Source: Bacteroides ovatus
GTDB taxonomy: Bacteria > Bacteroidota > Bacteroidia > Bacteroidales > Bacteroidaceae
Reading direction: 5' to 3'
Length of the DNA stretch: 64,000 bases
NCBI RefSeq assembly: GCF_001314995.1
Contig: NZ_CP012938.1
Location: 5,890,001-5,954,000 of the forward strand
The notes beneath the pieces are model-generated. The model worked only from the letters and a program-made list of their open reading frames with translations. It had not been told where the DNA came from and searched no databases. Made by a program: the position numbers and the translations under genes. Below are positions 18,635-27,895 of this stretch, piece after piece (positions within the stretch are counted from its first letter, which is position 1; each line of letters starts with the position of its first letter).

Positions 18635-20935
18635 TTAGTTGCCGGCGTTTGTTTTCAGTTGCTCATTCATAGCAGCGGCAGCTTTACGGCCATCACCCAT
18701 CGCCAGAATTACGGTAGCTCCACCGCGAACGATGTCACCACCTGCGTAAATCATTGGGATAGAAGATTCCATGTTGTCATTTACTGCGATAGTTCCTTTT
18801 CGTCCTAATTCCAGTCCTTTGATAGAGCTTGGAACAATCGGGTTGGGAGATACCCCAACGCTGACAATGGCCAGGTCTATATCGATTGTTTCTGTTGCTC
18901 CCGGGATGGCTACAGGACTACGACGTCCGGAAGCATCTGGTTCGCCTAATTCCATCTTTTGCAGAATAACCTGTTTTACGCAACCTTGTTCATCAGCAAT
19001 ATATTCGATAGGATTATGCAGAGTGAGGAATTCAACTCCTTCTTCTTTGGCGTGTTTTACTTCTTCGATACGTGCAGGCATTTCTTCTTCCGAACGACGA
19101 TAGATAATAATAGCACGTTCAGCGCCAAGACGTTTTGCCGTACGGACAGAGTCCATAGCTGTGTTACCGCCGCCGATTACTGCCACATTCTTACCGAAAG
19201 CTACCGGAGTGTCCGAATCTTCGCTGGCGGCATCCATCAAATTGACACGGGTGAGGTATTCATTTGAAGACATGATATTGATAGAGTTCTCTCCCGGGAT
19301 ATTCATAAAGTTTGGCAGTCCGGCACCGGAAGCCACGAATATTCCTTTGAAACCTTCCGCTTTCAAGTCTTCTACACCGATAGTCTTTCCTACAATACAG
19401 TCTTTGATGAAGTTAACGCCCATCTTACCGAGATTGTCGATTTCTACGTCTACAATCTTGTTTGGCAAACGGAATTCGGGGATACCGTATTTCAATACAC
19501 CGCCAATTTCATGCAACGCTTCGAATACAGTTACATCATATCCATATTTAGCCATATCTCCGGCAAATGCCAATCCTGCAGGTCCTGAACCGATAACAGC
19601 TATTTTGATGCCGTTTTTCTCTGCAATGACAGGTACGGAGATTTGTCCGCTTTCACGTTCATAATCAGCAGCAAAACGTTCCAAATAACCGATAGCTACC
19701 GGCTTTTCATTCATTTTCAGATGAATACATTTTGATTCGCACTGTTTTTCTTGTGGGCACACACGACCGCAAACTGCAGGGAGCGCACTTGTTTCTTTCA
19801 ATGTTTTAGCAGCTTCGAGGAATTCGCCGCGTTCGATATTCTTAATGAAGCGGGGAATATCAATGCCTACCGGACAACCTTCCATACATCCCGGATTAGC
19901 ACAGTCGAGACAGCGTTTCGCTTCTGTAACAGCCTGTTCCGCTGTTAATCCTTGATTAACTTCCTCTTTACGGCTGTGTGAACGGTATTCAGCATCGAGT
20001 TCATTCATCTCTACACGAGGAATAGCCGTACGTTCTTTTGGCTTCATGGATTTACGTAATTCCTGTCTCCAAGCAGCATTACGACTTTTTTCATCTATTT
20101 CTTTGGTTGCTTCACATTCCGATTCCAGCTTATGCATTTCTTCGCGTTCGATATTCTTGAACGCACCCATACGTTTCAGCATTTCGTCGAAATTCACTTG
20201 GTGACCGTCGAATTCCGGACCATCTACACAAACGAATTTAGTCTTTCCTCCTACAGTGATACGGCAAGCACCGCACATACCTGTTCCGTCCACCATGATC
20301 GTATTTAGCGAAACATCTGTCGGAATTTCATATTTTTTAGTCAGCAAGCAAACGAATTTCATCATGATGGCAGGGCCAATAGCGAAACATTTGTCTACTT
20401 TCTCACGTTTGATAACTTCTTCTACACCTTCTGTCACCAGACCTTTCCGGCCGTAAGAACCGTCATCCGTCATGATAATTACTTCGTCAGAGCTTTCACG
20501 CATTTCTTTTTCCAAGATGATAAGATCTTTATTGCGTCCAGCCAATACAGTGATAACACGGTTACCGGCAGCCTTCAAAGCCTGTACGATAGGAAGCATC
20601 GGAGCCACACCTACACCACCACCAGCGCAGATTACTGTTCCGAATTTTTCTATATGGGTAGCTTGTCCGAGTGGGCCTACTACGTCAGTGATATAATCGC
20701 CTTCATTCAGCTCGCAGAGACGGGTAGAAGAAAGCCCGACTTCCTGCACTACCAGAGTAATGGTGCCCTTTTTCAGGTCGGAACCTGCGATAGTCAATGG
20801 CATACGTTCTCCTTTTTCGCCTACACGTACGATGACGAAGTGTCCGGCCTTACGAGATTTAGCAATTAAAGGAGCTTCAATTTCAAATTTGAATACTTTC
20901 TCAGAAAAGCGTTCCTTGCTAATGATTTTGTTCAT
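18635..20935 (-). CDS. fused NfnA-like / GltD-like (NfnB) flavoprotein
   Basis: A 766-residue fusion. The N-terminal part (about 1-280) is a ferredoxin-NADP reductase/PyrK-like module with FAD and NAD sites (AGGGVGVAPMLPIVQALK) and a 2Fe-2S cysteine set in GMCGACRITVGGKTKFVCVD near 220-236. The C-terminal part (about 290-766) is a GltD-like flavoprotein with 4Fe-4S cysteines (CLDCANPGCMEGCPVG near 343, CGRVCPQEKQCESKC near 390) and two GxGxxG sites (IGSGPAGLAFAG, IGGGNTAMDSV). The same two modules form the separate NfnA and NfnB subunits of electron-bifurcating transhydrogenase, or a glutamate synthase small subunit. No GltB gene is nearby. Transcribed alone. Confidence 0.9.
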   Translation of the reverse strand: MNKIISKERFSEKVFKFEIEAPLIAKSRKAGHFVIVRVGEKGERMPLTIAGSDLKKGTITLVVQEVGLSSTRLCELNEGDYITDVVGPLGQATHIEKFGTVICAGGGVGVAPMLPIVQALKAAGNRVITVLAGRNKDLIILEKEMRESSDEVIIMTDDGSYGRKGLVTEGVEEVIKREKVDKCFAIGPAIMMKFVCLLTKKYEIPTDVSLNTIMVDGTGMCGACRITVGGKTKFVCVDGPEFDGHQVNFDEMLKRMGAFKNIEREEMHKLESECEATKEIDEKSRNAAWRQELRKSMKPKERTAIPRVEMNELDAEYRSHSRKEEVNQGLTAEQAVTEAKRCLDCANPGCMEGCPVGIDIPRFIKNIERGEFLEAAKTLKETSALPAVCGRVCPQEKQCESKCIHLKMNEKPVAIGYLERFAADYERESGQISVPVIAEKNGIKIAVIGSGPAGLAFAGDMAKYGYDVTVFEALHEIGGVLKYGIPEFRLPNKIVDVEIDNLGKMGVNFIKDCIVGKTIGVEDLKAEGFKGIFVASGAGLPNFMNIPGENSINIMSSNEYLTRVNLMDAASEDSDTPVAFGKNVAVIGGGNTAMDSVRTAKRLGAERAIIIYRRSEEEMPARIEEVKHAKEEGVEFLTLHNPIEYIADEQGCVKQVILQKMELGEPDASGRRSPVAIPGATETIDIDLAIVSVGVSPNPIVPSSIKGLELGRKGTIAVNDNMESSIPMIYAGGDIVRGGATVILAMGDGRKAAAAMNEQLKTNAGN

Positions 20936-20994
20936 TATCTAATTAATTTGTTGTTTTTATTACGTAACTGCTATCAGAATGATATAAATTTTGG

Positions 20995-21002
20995 CAAAGA
21001 TA
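20995..21002 (-). promoter_or_regulatory. -7 element for the NfnAB-like fusion
   Basis: The minus strand reads TATCTTTG, 59 bases upstream of the ATG at 20935. No clear -33 element. Confidence 0.55.
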
Positions 21003-21026
21003 CAGCTTATTTGCGAAATATAAAAG

Positions 21027-21055
21027 AAAAGCCACTCTTTTGATGAGTGGCTCTT
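21027..21055 (-). terminator. terminator of serS
   Basis: A 7-bp GC-rich stem (21031-21037 with 21045-21051, GCCACTC/GAGTGGC) is followed on the minus strand by TTTTCTTTTA. It lies about 40 bases after the serS stop. Confidence 0.85.
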
Positions 21056-21093
21056 TATATAAGGGTGCTTTTATTAGTCTGTCAGATCAAGTC

Positions 21094-22368
21094 TTAGTCT
21101 ATCATGTCGAAGCCGCAGTACGGAACCAATGCTTTCGGAATTCTAATGCCTTCCGGAGTCTGGTTGTTTTCGAGTAGGGCAGCAACGATACGTGGCAGTG
21201 CTAATGCTGAACCGTTCAGTGTGTGGCAGAGTTCGGTTTTCTTTTCTGCATTACGGTAACGGCATTTCAGACGATTGGCCTGATAGGTATCGAAATTGGA
21301 TACGGAACTTACTTCCAACCAGCGTTTCTGTGCCTCTGAATATACTTCGAAGTCGAAACAAAGGGCAGCAGTGAAACTCATATCACCACCACAGAGGCGG
21401 AGGATACGATATGGAAGTTCCAGTTTTTGCAACAGACCTTCTACGTGGTCGAGCATTTCCTGATGAGATTGTTTGGAGTGTTCCGGTTTGTCAATGCGAA
21501 CCAATTCTACTTTGGAGAATTCGTGCAGACGATTCAGTCCGCGCACATCTTTACCATAGGAACCAGCTTCACGACGGAAACATTGTGTATAGGCGCAATT
21601 CATGATTGGCAACTGTTTTTCTTCCAAAATTACATCACGGTAGATGTTGGTTACAGGTACTTCTGCTGTCGGGATCAGATATAAATCATCTACTTCGCAA
21701 TGATACATTTGTCCTTCTTTGTCAGGAAGCTGTCCTGTGCCATAGCCGGAAGCAGCGTTAACTACTGTCGGTGGCATGATTTCAGTATATCCGGATTTGC
21801 GTGCTTCGTCCAGGAAGAAGTTGATAAGAGCGCGTTGAAGTTGTGCGCCTTTACCTTTATATACGGGGAAACCTGCACCTGTGATTTTTACACCCAGGTC
21901 GAAGTCTATTAAATCATATTTCTTAGCCAGTTCCCAGTGGGGGAGTGCATCTTTAGGAAGTTCAGTTTCCATACCTCCCATTTTTTCCACTACGTTATCT
22001 TCAGCGCCTACACCTTCGGGTACACTGTCGTAAGGAATGTTGGGGATGGTATAAAGTACATTCTGCATATCTGTTGCAGCCTGTGTCATAGCGGCGTCTA
22101 GTTCTTTGTTACCTTCTTTTAGTTCGGCAACGCGGGCACGTGCAGTTTCAGCTTCCTCTTTCTTGCCTTCTTTCATCAGTTGACCGATGGTGCGTGAAAG
22201 CGAGTTAACCTCTGCCAGATTCTTATCTAATTCATTTTGTGTGCTACGTCTCTTGTCGTTAAGAGCGATCACTTGGTCGATCGTTTCCTTTGCATTTTTG
22301 AAATGCTTCTTTTCCAGTCCGCGGAGTACCGCCTCTGTGTTTTCTGTAATTTGTTTAATGGTAAGCAT
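21094..22368 (-). CDS. serS: seryl-tRNA synthetase
   Basis: A 424-residue class II aminoacyl-tRNA synthetase that charges tRNA-Ser. The N-terminal coiled-coil arm (about 1-110) contacts the tRNA. The catalytic core has class II motif 2 (CFRREAGSYGKDVRGLNRLH near 265-285), then LEVSSVSNFDTYQANRLKCR, and motif 3 (NGSALALPRIVAALLENNQ near 385). The length is usual. It has its own promoter and terminator and is transcribed alone. Confidence 0.97.
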   Translation of the reverse strand: MLTIKQITENTEAVLRGLEKKHFKNAKETIDQVIALNDKRRSTQNELDKNLAEVNSLSRTIGQLMKEGKKEEAETARARVAELKEGNKELDAAMTQAATDMQNVLYTIPNIPYDSVPEGVGAEDNVVEKMGGMETELPKDALPHWELAKKYDLIDFDLGVKITGAGFPVYKGKGAQLQRALINFFLDEARKSGYTEIMPPTVVNAASGYGTGQLPDKEGQMYHCEVDDLYLIPTAEVPVTNIYRDVILEEKQLPIMNCAYTQCFRREAGSYGKDVRGLNRLHEFSKVELVRIDKPEHSKQSHQEMLDHVEGLLQKLELPYRILRLCGGDMSFTAALCFDFEVYSEAQKRWLEVSSVSNFDTYQANRLKCRYRNAEKKTELCHTLNGSALALPRIVAALLENNQTPEGIRIPKALVPYCGFDMID

Positions 22369-22404
22369 ATCTATACTTTTTATGAACTTTCTTATTTAAG
22401 GCTA

Positions 22405-22436
22405 CAAAGATAAAGAAAAAACGAATAATCGAGCAA
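22405..22436 (-). promoter_or_regulatory. promoter of serS
   Basis: TATCTTTG (22405-22412, minus) is the -7 box and TTG (22434-22436) lies 21 bases upstream as -33. The ATG is 37 bases downstream. Confidence 0.65.
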
Positions 22437-22532
22437 GTATATGTGTATTATCTGATACATATATGCATATCAAGTACACATTTTATGAGGGAAATCTTAG
22501 TTAGGTGCTGATACAATGAAGTGAATTAGACA

Positions 22533-22573
22533 TAAAAAGAAAGGAGATGTAATCCATTGGATTACATCTCCTT
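22533..22573 (-). terminator. terminator of rplU-rpmA
   Basis: A perfect 15-bp stem (22541-22555 with 22559-22573) has a 3-base loop and is followed on the minus strand by TTCTTTTTATG. Confidence 0.88.
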
Positions 22574-22598
22574 CTCTTAAATATTTTCAGTTGTGCAA

Positions 22599-22862
22599 TT
22601 ATGCCTCAGTAGCAGGAACAACAGAAACATATCTTCTGTCTTCTTTGCCAACTTTGAAGCTAACTGTACCATCTACTAAAGCGAAAAGAGTGTGGTCTTT
22701 ACCCATTCCGATGTTTTCACCCGGGTGGAATTCAGTACCTCTTTGACGAACGATGATGTTACCTGCTTTGCAAGCTTCGCCACCAAATATCTTAACGCCT
22801 AATCTTTTACTTTGTGATTCGCGGCCGTTCTTAGAACTACCGACACCTTTCTTATGTGCCAT
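22599..22862 (-). CDS. rpmA: 50S ribosomal protein L27
   Basis: An 87-residue ribosomal protein near the peptidyl-transferase centre. The N-terminal [20 protein letters not shown] and the central [22 protein letters not shown] are diagnostic of L27. The N-terminus starts directly with the mature AHKKG form, without the cleavable extension seen in Firmicutes. It is 21 bases downstream of rplU, the usual bacterial pairing, and ends at a strong terminator. Confidence 0.98.
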   Translation of the reverse strand: MAHKKGVGSSKNGRESQSKRLGVKIFGGEACKAGNIIVRQRGTEFHPGENIGMGKDHTLFALVDGTVSFKVGKEDRRYVSVVPATEA

Positions 22863-22883
22863 TTCTTCTTACTTTTTAATTGA

Positions 22884-23201
22884 TTAAGCTACTACTTCTG
22901 TAATTGTTAATTCAGTGAACTGTTGACGGTGACCGTTCAGTTTTCTGTGTCCTTTTCTTCTTTTCTTGTGGAAAACAAGAACTTTGTCGCCTTTAACCAA
23001 GTTTGAAACAACCTGGCAAACAACTTTAGCGCCTTCTACGGTAGGAGCACCTACTGTTACGTTTCCGTCTTTGTCTACCAAAAGAACTTTTTCAAATTCT
23101 ACTGTTGAACCGTTTTCTGCACCTTCGATGTGGTGAACGAACAACTTTTGACCAGCTTCTGCTTTAAATTGCTGACCGTTAATCTCTACAATTGCGTACA
23201 T
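22884..23201 (-). CDS. rplU: 50S ribosomal protein L21
   Basis: A 105-residue 23S rRNA-binding protein. It opens [18 protein letters not shown] and ends with the basic [20 protein letters not shown] region, the L21 signature. The ATG at 23201 is chosen because it gives the conserved N-terminus; an in-frame ATG at 23249 would add 16 unconserved residues that overlap the leader. It is transcribed with rpmA from a very good promoter at 23292-23323. Confidence 0.97.
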   Translation of the reverse strand: MYAIVEINGQQFKAEAGQKLFVHHIEGAENGSTVEFEKVLLVDKDGNVTVGAPTVEGAKVVCQVVSNLVKGDKVLVFHKKRRKGHRKLNGHRQQFTELTITEVVA

Positions 23202-23323
23202 CTTATATATAAATGTATAAGTTAGCTCCGGCGGGTGGTCTTTAATCACTTAAAGAACTCTTTATCGAACCCGTTGCGGAATAATCGGGCACAAAAGTAC
23301 TATTTTTATTCGTTCCCGACAAA
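23202..23323 (-). promoter_or_regulatory. promoter and about 85-nt leader of rplU-rpmA
   Basis: The minus strand has TTTG (23320-23323), a 20-base spacer and TACTTTTG (23292-23299), close to the full Bacteroides consensus. The leader up to 23201 contains a possible small stem (CCCG/CGGG around 23270-23290) soon after the start of transcription, and could carry an autoregulatory L21 site. No specific known leader fold was recognised. Confidence 0.6.
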
Positions 23324-23395
23324 TATTTCTTTTATTTTTTATAGGAGATAAAATGATTACGGCAAATAAATGAGCATTTTAGCTCTCATTGTAGC

Positions 23396-24034
23396 CTATT
23401 GGACTAATTCTCCTAAATTCTGCATAATGATTTTGTGTGGATAAACACGAAGTTCCTCTGCCGTTGTCATTCCGTTCAGCACACCTGCAAAATCGACTCC
23501 TGCATTCTGCGCTGTTTCGGCATCTACGGTGCTATCTCCAATATACAATGTCTCTTCGGGGCTACTTCCCAGATGTTCTAATGCAAATTTAACTCCTTCC
23601 GGCGAAGGTTTCGGTGCTTTTACATCTTCTCCTCCCACTACTATATCAAGAAAATCCTTAGGCAGATATTCTTCCAGATAACTCAATATCCGGAAACGAT
23701 ACTTGGTAGAGATAATTCCGACGCGGGCACCCCGTTTCTTCAATTCTTTCAGCGTAGACAATGTGTCGGGAAAAAGACGGGTATTTACATTCATGTGTAC
23801 ATCAGCTTCCAGTCTGTACTCCTGCCGGAAGGCCTCCAGCTGTGCCGGGTCGGTAATTCCGGTAAGGATACTGAATGATTCTTCCAATGTTTTGCCGATT
23901 GTACGCTTGATAGCTTCATCAGTAACGGTTAAATACTGATGCCGGGTAAGCACAATTCTGAAACACTTAACGATACCACGCGACGAATCGGCTAGTGTGT
24001 AGTCGAAATCGAATAAATAGGTTTTGTAGTTCAT
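23396..24034 (-). CDS. HAD family hydrolase, phosphoglycolate phosphatase-like
   Basis: A 212-residue cytosolic phosphatase of the haloacid dehalogenase superfamily. The nucleophile motif DFDYTLADSS (Asp9, Asp11) is near the N-terminus. Motif II is in GIISTK, and motifs III/IV are in KAPKPSPEGVKFAL and ETLYIGDSTVDAETAQNAG. The alpha-helical cap between motifs I and II places it with Gph/PGMB-like enzymes. The substrate cannot be fixed from sequence. The -7 box TACTTTTG is just upstream at 24052-24059. Confidence 0.88.
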   Translation of the reverse strand: MNYKTYLFDFDYTLADSSRGIVKCFRIVLTRHQYLTVTDEAIKRTIGKTLEESFSILTGITDPAQLEAFRQEYRLEADVHMNVNTRLFPDTLSTLKELKKRGARVGIISTKYRFRILSYLEEYLPKDFLDIVVGGEDVKAPKPSPEGVKFALEHLGSSPEETLYIGDSTVDAETAQNAGVDFAGVLNGMTTAEELRVYPHKIIMQNLGELVQ

Positions 24035-24051
24035 TGGGGAAAACTTTTCCG

Positions 24052-24059
24052 CAAAAGTA
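24052..24059 (-). promoter_or_regulatory. -7 element for the HAD phosphatase gene
   Basis: The minus strand reads TACTTTTG, 18 bases before the ATG, implying a short leader. No clear -33 element. Confidence 0.5.
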
Positions 24060-24072
24060 CTAAATACTTTTC

Positions 24073-24957
24073 TTATTTCACAGCTTCTACCGTGTATCCT
24101 TGTCTTTTTAGTAAGTTTAATAATCCTTTTTCTCCGGGGAGGTGCAGGGCGCCTACTGCAACAAAAGTCGGGGCAGCCTTCATGATTGCCGGTAGTTTTT
24201 CAGCCCATGCTTTATTACGGTTGTAAATCATAGCATCTTCTTCGCCGGGAAGTGCGTCACATTGATCGCCTTTACGCTCTTCGCTGATTTTAAGCATGGT
24301 GTTCAGATCTTGGTTCATGTAGGCGTTTGTGAGCTTCTTCAGGTTTTCTACTTCAGTCTCTATATGGTTAAGAGTGCACATTAATAGTTGTGCTTGCCGT
24401 TGTAGTGAACTGCCATTGAAAAGCAGGTTGAATTGGAATTCTGCAGTTTCCAGTCCGTCCACCTTTTTTCCGTTTTGGATGGCTTGGCTCTGAAAGAATG
24501 TGTCGAGTTGCTCTTGCGGGTTGAATTTCCCTATATGTTTTACGTAAGCCATTACCACTACATTATTTAATAAGAAGGCAGGTTTTAGCTTCGGAGCCAT
24601 ATTTAAATCTACCATCAGGTTTTCTTTGCAGAATTTATTAACAGTCTCAAAGTCTTTCGGAGAAAGGAGAGAGTTCAGCGTGGTATCACTTTCAATCATC
24701 ATTGCCTTTTGCATCTTTTCCATGGTGGCAGGCGATTGCATTTCCGACATTTTCATCTCTCCATATACTTGTTGAGTTTCATTCATAGCCTTTTTAAGTC
24801 CGGCAATGCTATCCATGATGCTGAACGGTGCCAGATGGTGAGTGCCTATGATATAGGAAGGTTGGTTCAGTCCGTTGCCGGACACTTTCCATAAAAGCTG
24901 TGCATTGGCGCTGAATGCCACGCAAATAAATAGAACTGCTCCGATGAATGATTTCAT
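24073..24957 (-). CDS. TraB/GumN family protein, exported
   Basis: A 294-residue protein with a signal peptide (FIGAVLFICVAFSANAQ). The two GxxH-type motifs of the family are present: YIIGTHHLAPF at about residue 35-45 and FVAVGALHLPGEKGLL near the C-terminus. A conserved Glu in the middle (DGLETAEFQFNLLF) also fits. TraB/GumN (Tiki-like) proteins are thought to be metal-dependent hydrolases. It probably acts in the periplasm; the substrate is unknown. It lies 26 bases after the NlpC/P60 gene on the same strand. Confidence 0.85.
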   Translation of the reverse strand: MKSFIGAVLFICVAFSANAQLLWKVSGNGLNQPSYIIGTHHLAPFSIMDSIAGLKKAMNETQQVYGEMKMSEMQSPATMEKMQKAMMIESDTTLNSLLSPKDFETVNKFCKENLMVDLNMAPKLKPAFLLNNVVVMAYVKHIGKFNPQEQLDTFFQSQAIQNGKKVDGLETAEFQFNLLFNGSSLQRQAQLLMCTLNHIETEVENLKKLTNAYMNQDLNTMLKISEERKGDQCDALPGEEDAMIYNRNKAWAEKLPAIMKAAPTFVAVGALHLPGEKGLLNLLKRQGYTVEAVK

Positions 24958-24983
24958 AATTTTATATCATTAGAAGTTGATAA

Positions 24984-25559
24984 TTAACGTATCCTGCCGC
25001 CGCTTATCCAGTGTTTGGTATAATAGTTCTCGTTCAAGTTGCTGACGATCACTCCTTTACTGGTGCTGGAATGAATAAACTTACCGTTTTTGAGGTAAAT
25101 GCCTACATGAGCTACTTTATTTTTTGAACGACTGCTGGTGAAGAATACCAAGTCTCCTTCCCGGAGATTCCGTTTGGCGACTTTATTACTTTCTTTTTTT
25201 AGATCTTCCGTGTTACGCGGCACTTGGGTGCGGTATACCTTACGGTACACTTGATAAACTAATCCCGAACAGTCGGCTCCTCGTTTCGAATCACCTCCAC
25301 CACGATAGGGAACCCCTATCCAGTCGGCTGCTTCCAGATAGAGCTTATGGTTATCCTCCATATTAATATCTACCCCCAACAATATAGAAGCTCGCGCCAA
25401 TGCTTGATAATCCAGCCGGGGCGCGGAAGTGCGGCAGGAACTAAGGCTGGCAACCAGTCCTAATAAAAGGATGAATTGCAGGAAGTATCTTTTCTTTCTA
25501 TCAGGTTTCTTTATACTAGACTTATGGGTATCAGACTTTTCTGTTATATATCTCATCAT
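24984..25559 (-). CDS. NlpC/P60 family lipoprotein (cell-wall endopeptidase)
   Basis: A C40 peptidase of about 190 residues. A signal/anchor ends at a lipobox (LVASLSSC). The NlpC/P60 domain (about 90-190) has the nucleophile Cys in GADCSGLVYQVYRKVY and the His in KNKVAHVGIYLKNGKFIHSS. It resembles the E. coli Spr/MepS group, which cleaves peptidoglycan cross-links. The start is uncertain: the ATG at 25559 (or 25556) is preferred over 25607, because the first 16 residues in that longer frame lack conservation. It overlaps no neighbour and follows the ABC ATPase gene by about 75 bases. Confidence 0.85.
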   Translation of the reverse strand: MMRYITEKSDTHKSSIKKPDRKKRYFLQFILLLGLVASLSSCRTSAPRLDYQALARASILLGVDINMEDNHKLYLEAADWIGVPYRGGGDSKRGADCSGLVYQVYRKVYRTQVPRNTEDLKKESNKVAKRNLREGDLVFFTSSRSKNKVAHVGIYLKNGKFIHSSTSKGVIVSNLNENYYTKHWISGGRIR

Positions 25560-25632
25560 AATTAGTTTATGCAATAATTTTGGTAAGGATGAATACTTAC
25601 CATTCATTATTTTATCATTCCCTATTTACCGT

Positions 25633-26349
25633 TTACTCTTCTTCTACATTAAAATAATCCTCCAGTTCTTTCTCTGCGGAGTTGTCCTCGTTGATAATAT
25701 CCCGGATGATGACACCGTGTTCCAATAAAGCGATCCTCGGACATACATCTACGGTATGATTGAGGTTGTGACTGGATATAATAACCGTAGCTTGATGCTC
25801 CTCATTATATTTCTTGAGCAGATGTTTGATGATAGACTGAGAACTTGGATCGAGGAAGTTGAACGGTTCGTCCAGTATCAGTAATTGCGGGTAATGAAGC
25901 ATGGCAGAAATAATTCCGATCTTTTGCTTATTACCTGCGGAGTAGTTGCGGATTAGCTTCTTGTGCCCGATCACTTCTCCACTCATAAAACGTTCGAAAG
26001 GAATCAGACGTTCGTCCACTTCTTCTTTCTTTAGTCCGTACATCTTTCCGATGAAATAGAAATATTCTTCCGGAGTGAGATAATCAATCAGAAAACCATC
26101 GTCAATGAAAGCACCGGTAATGCTTTTCCAGTCTTCGCTTTGGCTGACATCAATATCATTAATAATCACCTTACCATCATCTGCTTTTAGCAGATCCAGC
26201 ATGATTCGGAAGAGAGTTGTTTTACCGGCACCATTGTTTCCCACCAATCCGAGCATATCGCCTTGATTGATTTCGTAGTGTTCTATGTCTACGGCAATCT
26301 TCTCACCGAAATTCTTTTTAAGTTTGTCAATGATAATCATGATCTTCAA
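25633..26349 (-). CDS. ABC transporter ATP-binding protein
   Basis: A 238-residue ATPase with Walker A GLVGNNGAGKTT near residue 37-47, a divergent signature NYSAGNKQKIG, Walker B LLILDEPFNFLDP, and a switch His in VIISSHNLNHT. It is the partner of the DUF5687 membrane protein encoded 29 bases upstream, and together they form a putative exporter of unknown cargo. The start may be Met1 (26349) or Met4 (26340), the latter giving MIIIDKLKKNFG. Confidence 0.9.
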   Translation of the reverse strand: MKIMIIIDKLKKNFGEKIAVDIEHYEINQGDMLGLVGNNGAGKTTLFRIMLDLLKADDGKVIINDIDVSQSEDWKSITGAFIDDGFLIDYLTPEEYFYFIGKMYGLKKEEVDERLIPFERFMSGEVIGHKKLIRNYSAGNKQKIGIISAMLHYPQLLILDEPFNFLDPSSQSIIKHLLKKYNEEHQATVIISSHNLNHTVDVCPRIALLEHGVIIRDIINEDNSAEKELEDYFNVEEE

Positions 26350-26378
26350 TGTTTATATGGTTAATGATTCATGAGCGT

Positions 26379-27872
26379 TTATTGGCGGCTGTCTCTGAAG
26401 CCTTCCATGTTTTCGTATCGCCGTTTCATGAAACGATGATATACATTTTTAATCCATAAAGGAGAAGTCAGGGTAAATCCGAGACCGACAACTAACAGAA
26501 TTATGTAAGTGATTGTTTCACCTAAAAATGCATTTAATAGACTGTATAAGATGAGAGGCACACCGAAAGCAGCGAAATTAACCACCATCTGTATAGCGCT
26601 ATTCGTTTGCCGGCTTGCCACTTTCTCGTTTAAGGGTACCGTCTGTTTGTTGTAGACAGCCAGTTGGAAAAAACAGAAATAAATAAAGCCGATGGTATAG
26701 AAAAACCAGGCAAAGGCGCCCAGTAAAGTGAGTTTATTCATGATGATGGCGGGAATCATGAGTATGAAAGGTATGATTTCGCCAATGCTGTATGTGTAAT
26801 ATTTGGCTTTCAGCAGACTCATAATTGATTCTTTACGAGACATCAGGCCATCAATGTAATTACCTTCGAATGACATAATCTGTGAAAGGATAATCATTCC
26901 GAATACGGCAAAGTTGTATACACAAATGAAAGAAGTCATGAAATTGCCGTCGTAAACACTGGAAAAGCTAAGTGCAACGGAGAAAGCTACCACTACAATC
27001 GCGATATTGCGCAATGCACCTTTGCAGCGGCGGTTGCGTAAAAGCATTTTCAGTTCCAGCCTCATATATTCGCCAACTTCCCCGTAGCGTTCGAAGAATT
27101 TATATTCGGAGACATGTTTAATCTGGCTATCTTCTACTTTTGCCAGCTCTGCATAGATAAGTCCGGACATGATCTTGCGGTTAATCAGCCATAAAATGGC
27201 AATCACAAGTATGGTGCCGAGAAAATAGAGAATGTTGCCCTGTATATATCCGTCTCCCAGATCCATGAAGAAATAGAAGAGAGGACTATCTTCGGGAATG
27301 AAAAGAAGGCAGCCTATTCCACCGTAGAAAGCGATAGGTAATAGAATCCACCAAATATGTTCGTTGATAAGAGTGCGGCAAAGCAAGTACCAGTAATTAT
27401 TGGCAATAATCAATAGCAAGATACCGATAAGATAGGTGATGACACCGGGGATACCGAAAAACTTGGTAATAGTGATGAAGGAAAAAGGGACAAACAGAAA
27501 CAACCAGAACAGGTTGAACAGGCTTAGTCCCGAGCGGATTAGTAAGAAGTCGATGACACGAACTCGTTTAACCGGCAGCAGGAGGTAAGGTTTTACCTCC
27601 TGCGTCGGTGTTTTTTGAAACGGAACACGCAACAGAAAGTCTAGTGCCAGGATAAAGATCAGAACCACTGCGTTCATCACATGATATGGTTCCCGGTTGG
27701 GAACCATATCAGAAAATCCGAACGCGAACGTCGTACCGAAGAATATCAGGTAACCGGCCCAGAATGCGCCCATGACATAACCGAGTATTTTAGCAACTTT
27801 GTTCTTTTCATACATCGGATGCCGTTTGGCGGCAAGCCTTCCATGTTTGCGTAATTCGTTGAATATCATCAT
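26379..27872 (-). CDS. DUF5687 family membrane protein (ABC permease)
   Basis: A 497-residue integral membrane protein with roughly ten to twelve hydrophobic segments and a basic N-terminus (MMIFNELRKHGRLAAKRHP). It matches DUF5687, a Bacteroidota family found next to ABC ATPases, and is probably the permease for the ATPase encoded just downstream. It lies 23 bases after the M16 peptidase gene, so the peptidase, permease and ATPase may be one transcript. The transported substrate is not known. Confidence 0.82.
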   Translation of the reverse strand: MMIFNELRKHGRLAAKRHPMYEKNKVAKILGYVMGAFWAGYLIFFGTTFAFGFSDMVPNREPYHVMNAVVLIFILALDFLLRVPFQKTPTQEVKPYLLLPVKRVRVIDFLLIRSGLSLFNLFWLFLFVPFSFITITKFFGIPGVITYLIGILLLIIANNYWYLLCRTLINEHIWWILLPIAFYGGIGCLLFIPEDSPLFYFFMDLGDGYIQGNILYFLGTILVIAILWLINRKIMSGLIYAELAKVEDSQIKHVSEYKFFERYGEVGEYMRLELKMLLRNRRCKGALRNIAIVVVAFSVALSFSSVYDGNFMTSFICVYNFAVFGMIILSQIMSFEGNYIDGLMSRKESIMSLLKAKYYTYSIGEIIPFILMIPAIIMNKLTLLGAFAWFFYTIGFIYFCFFQLAVYNKQTVPLNEKVASRQTNSAIQMVVNFAAFGVPLILYSLLNAFLGETITYIILLVVGLGFTLTSPLWIKNVYHRFMKRRYENMEGFRDSRQ

Positions 27873-27895
27873 TCAGTAGATATACTAGAGAATTT

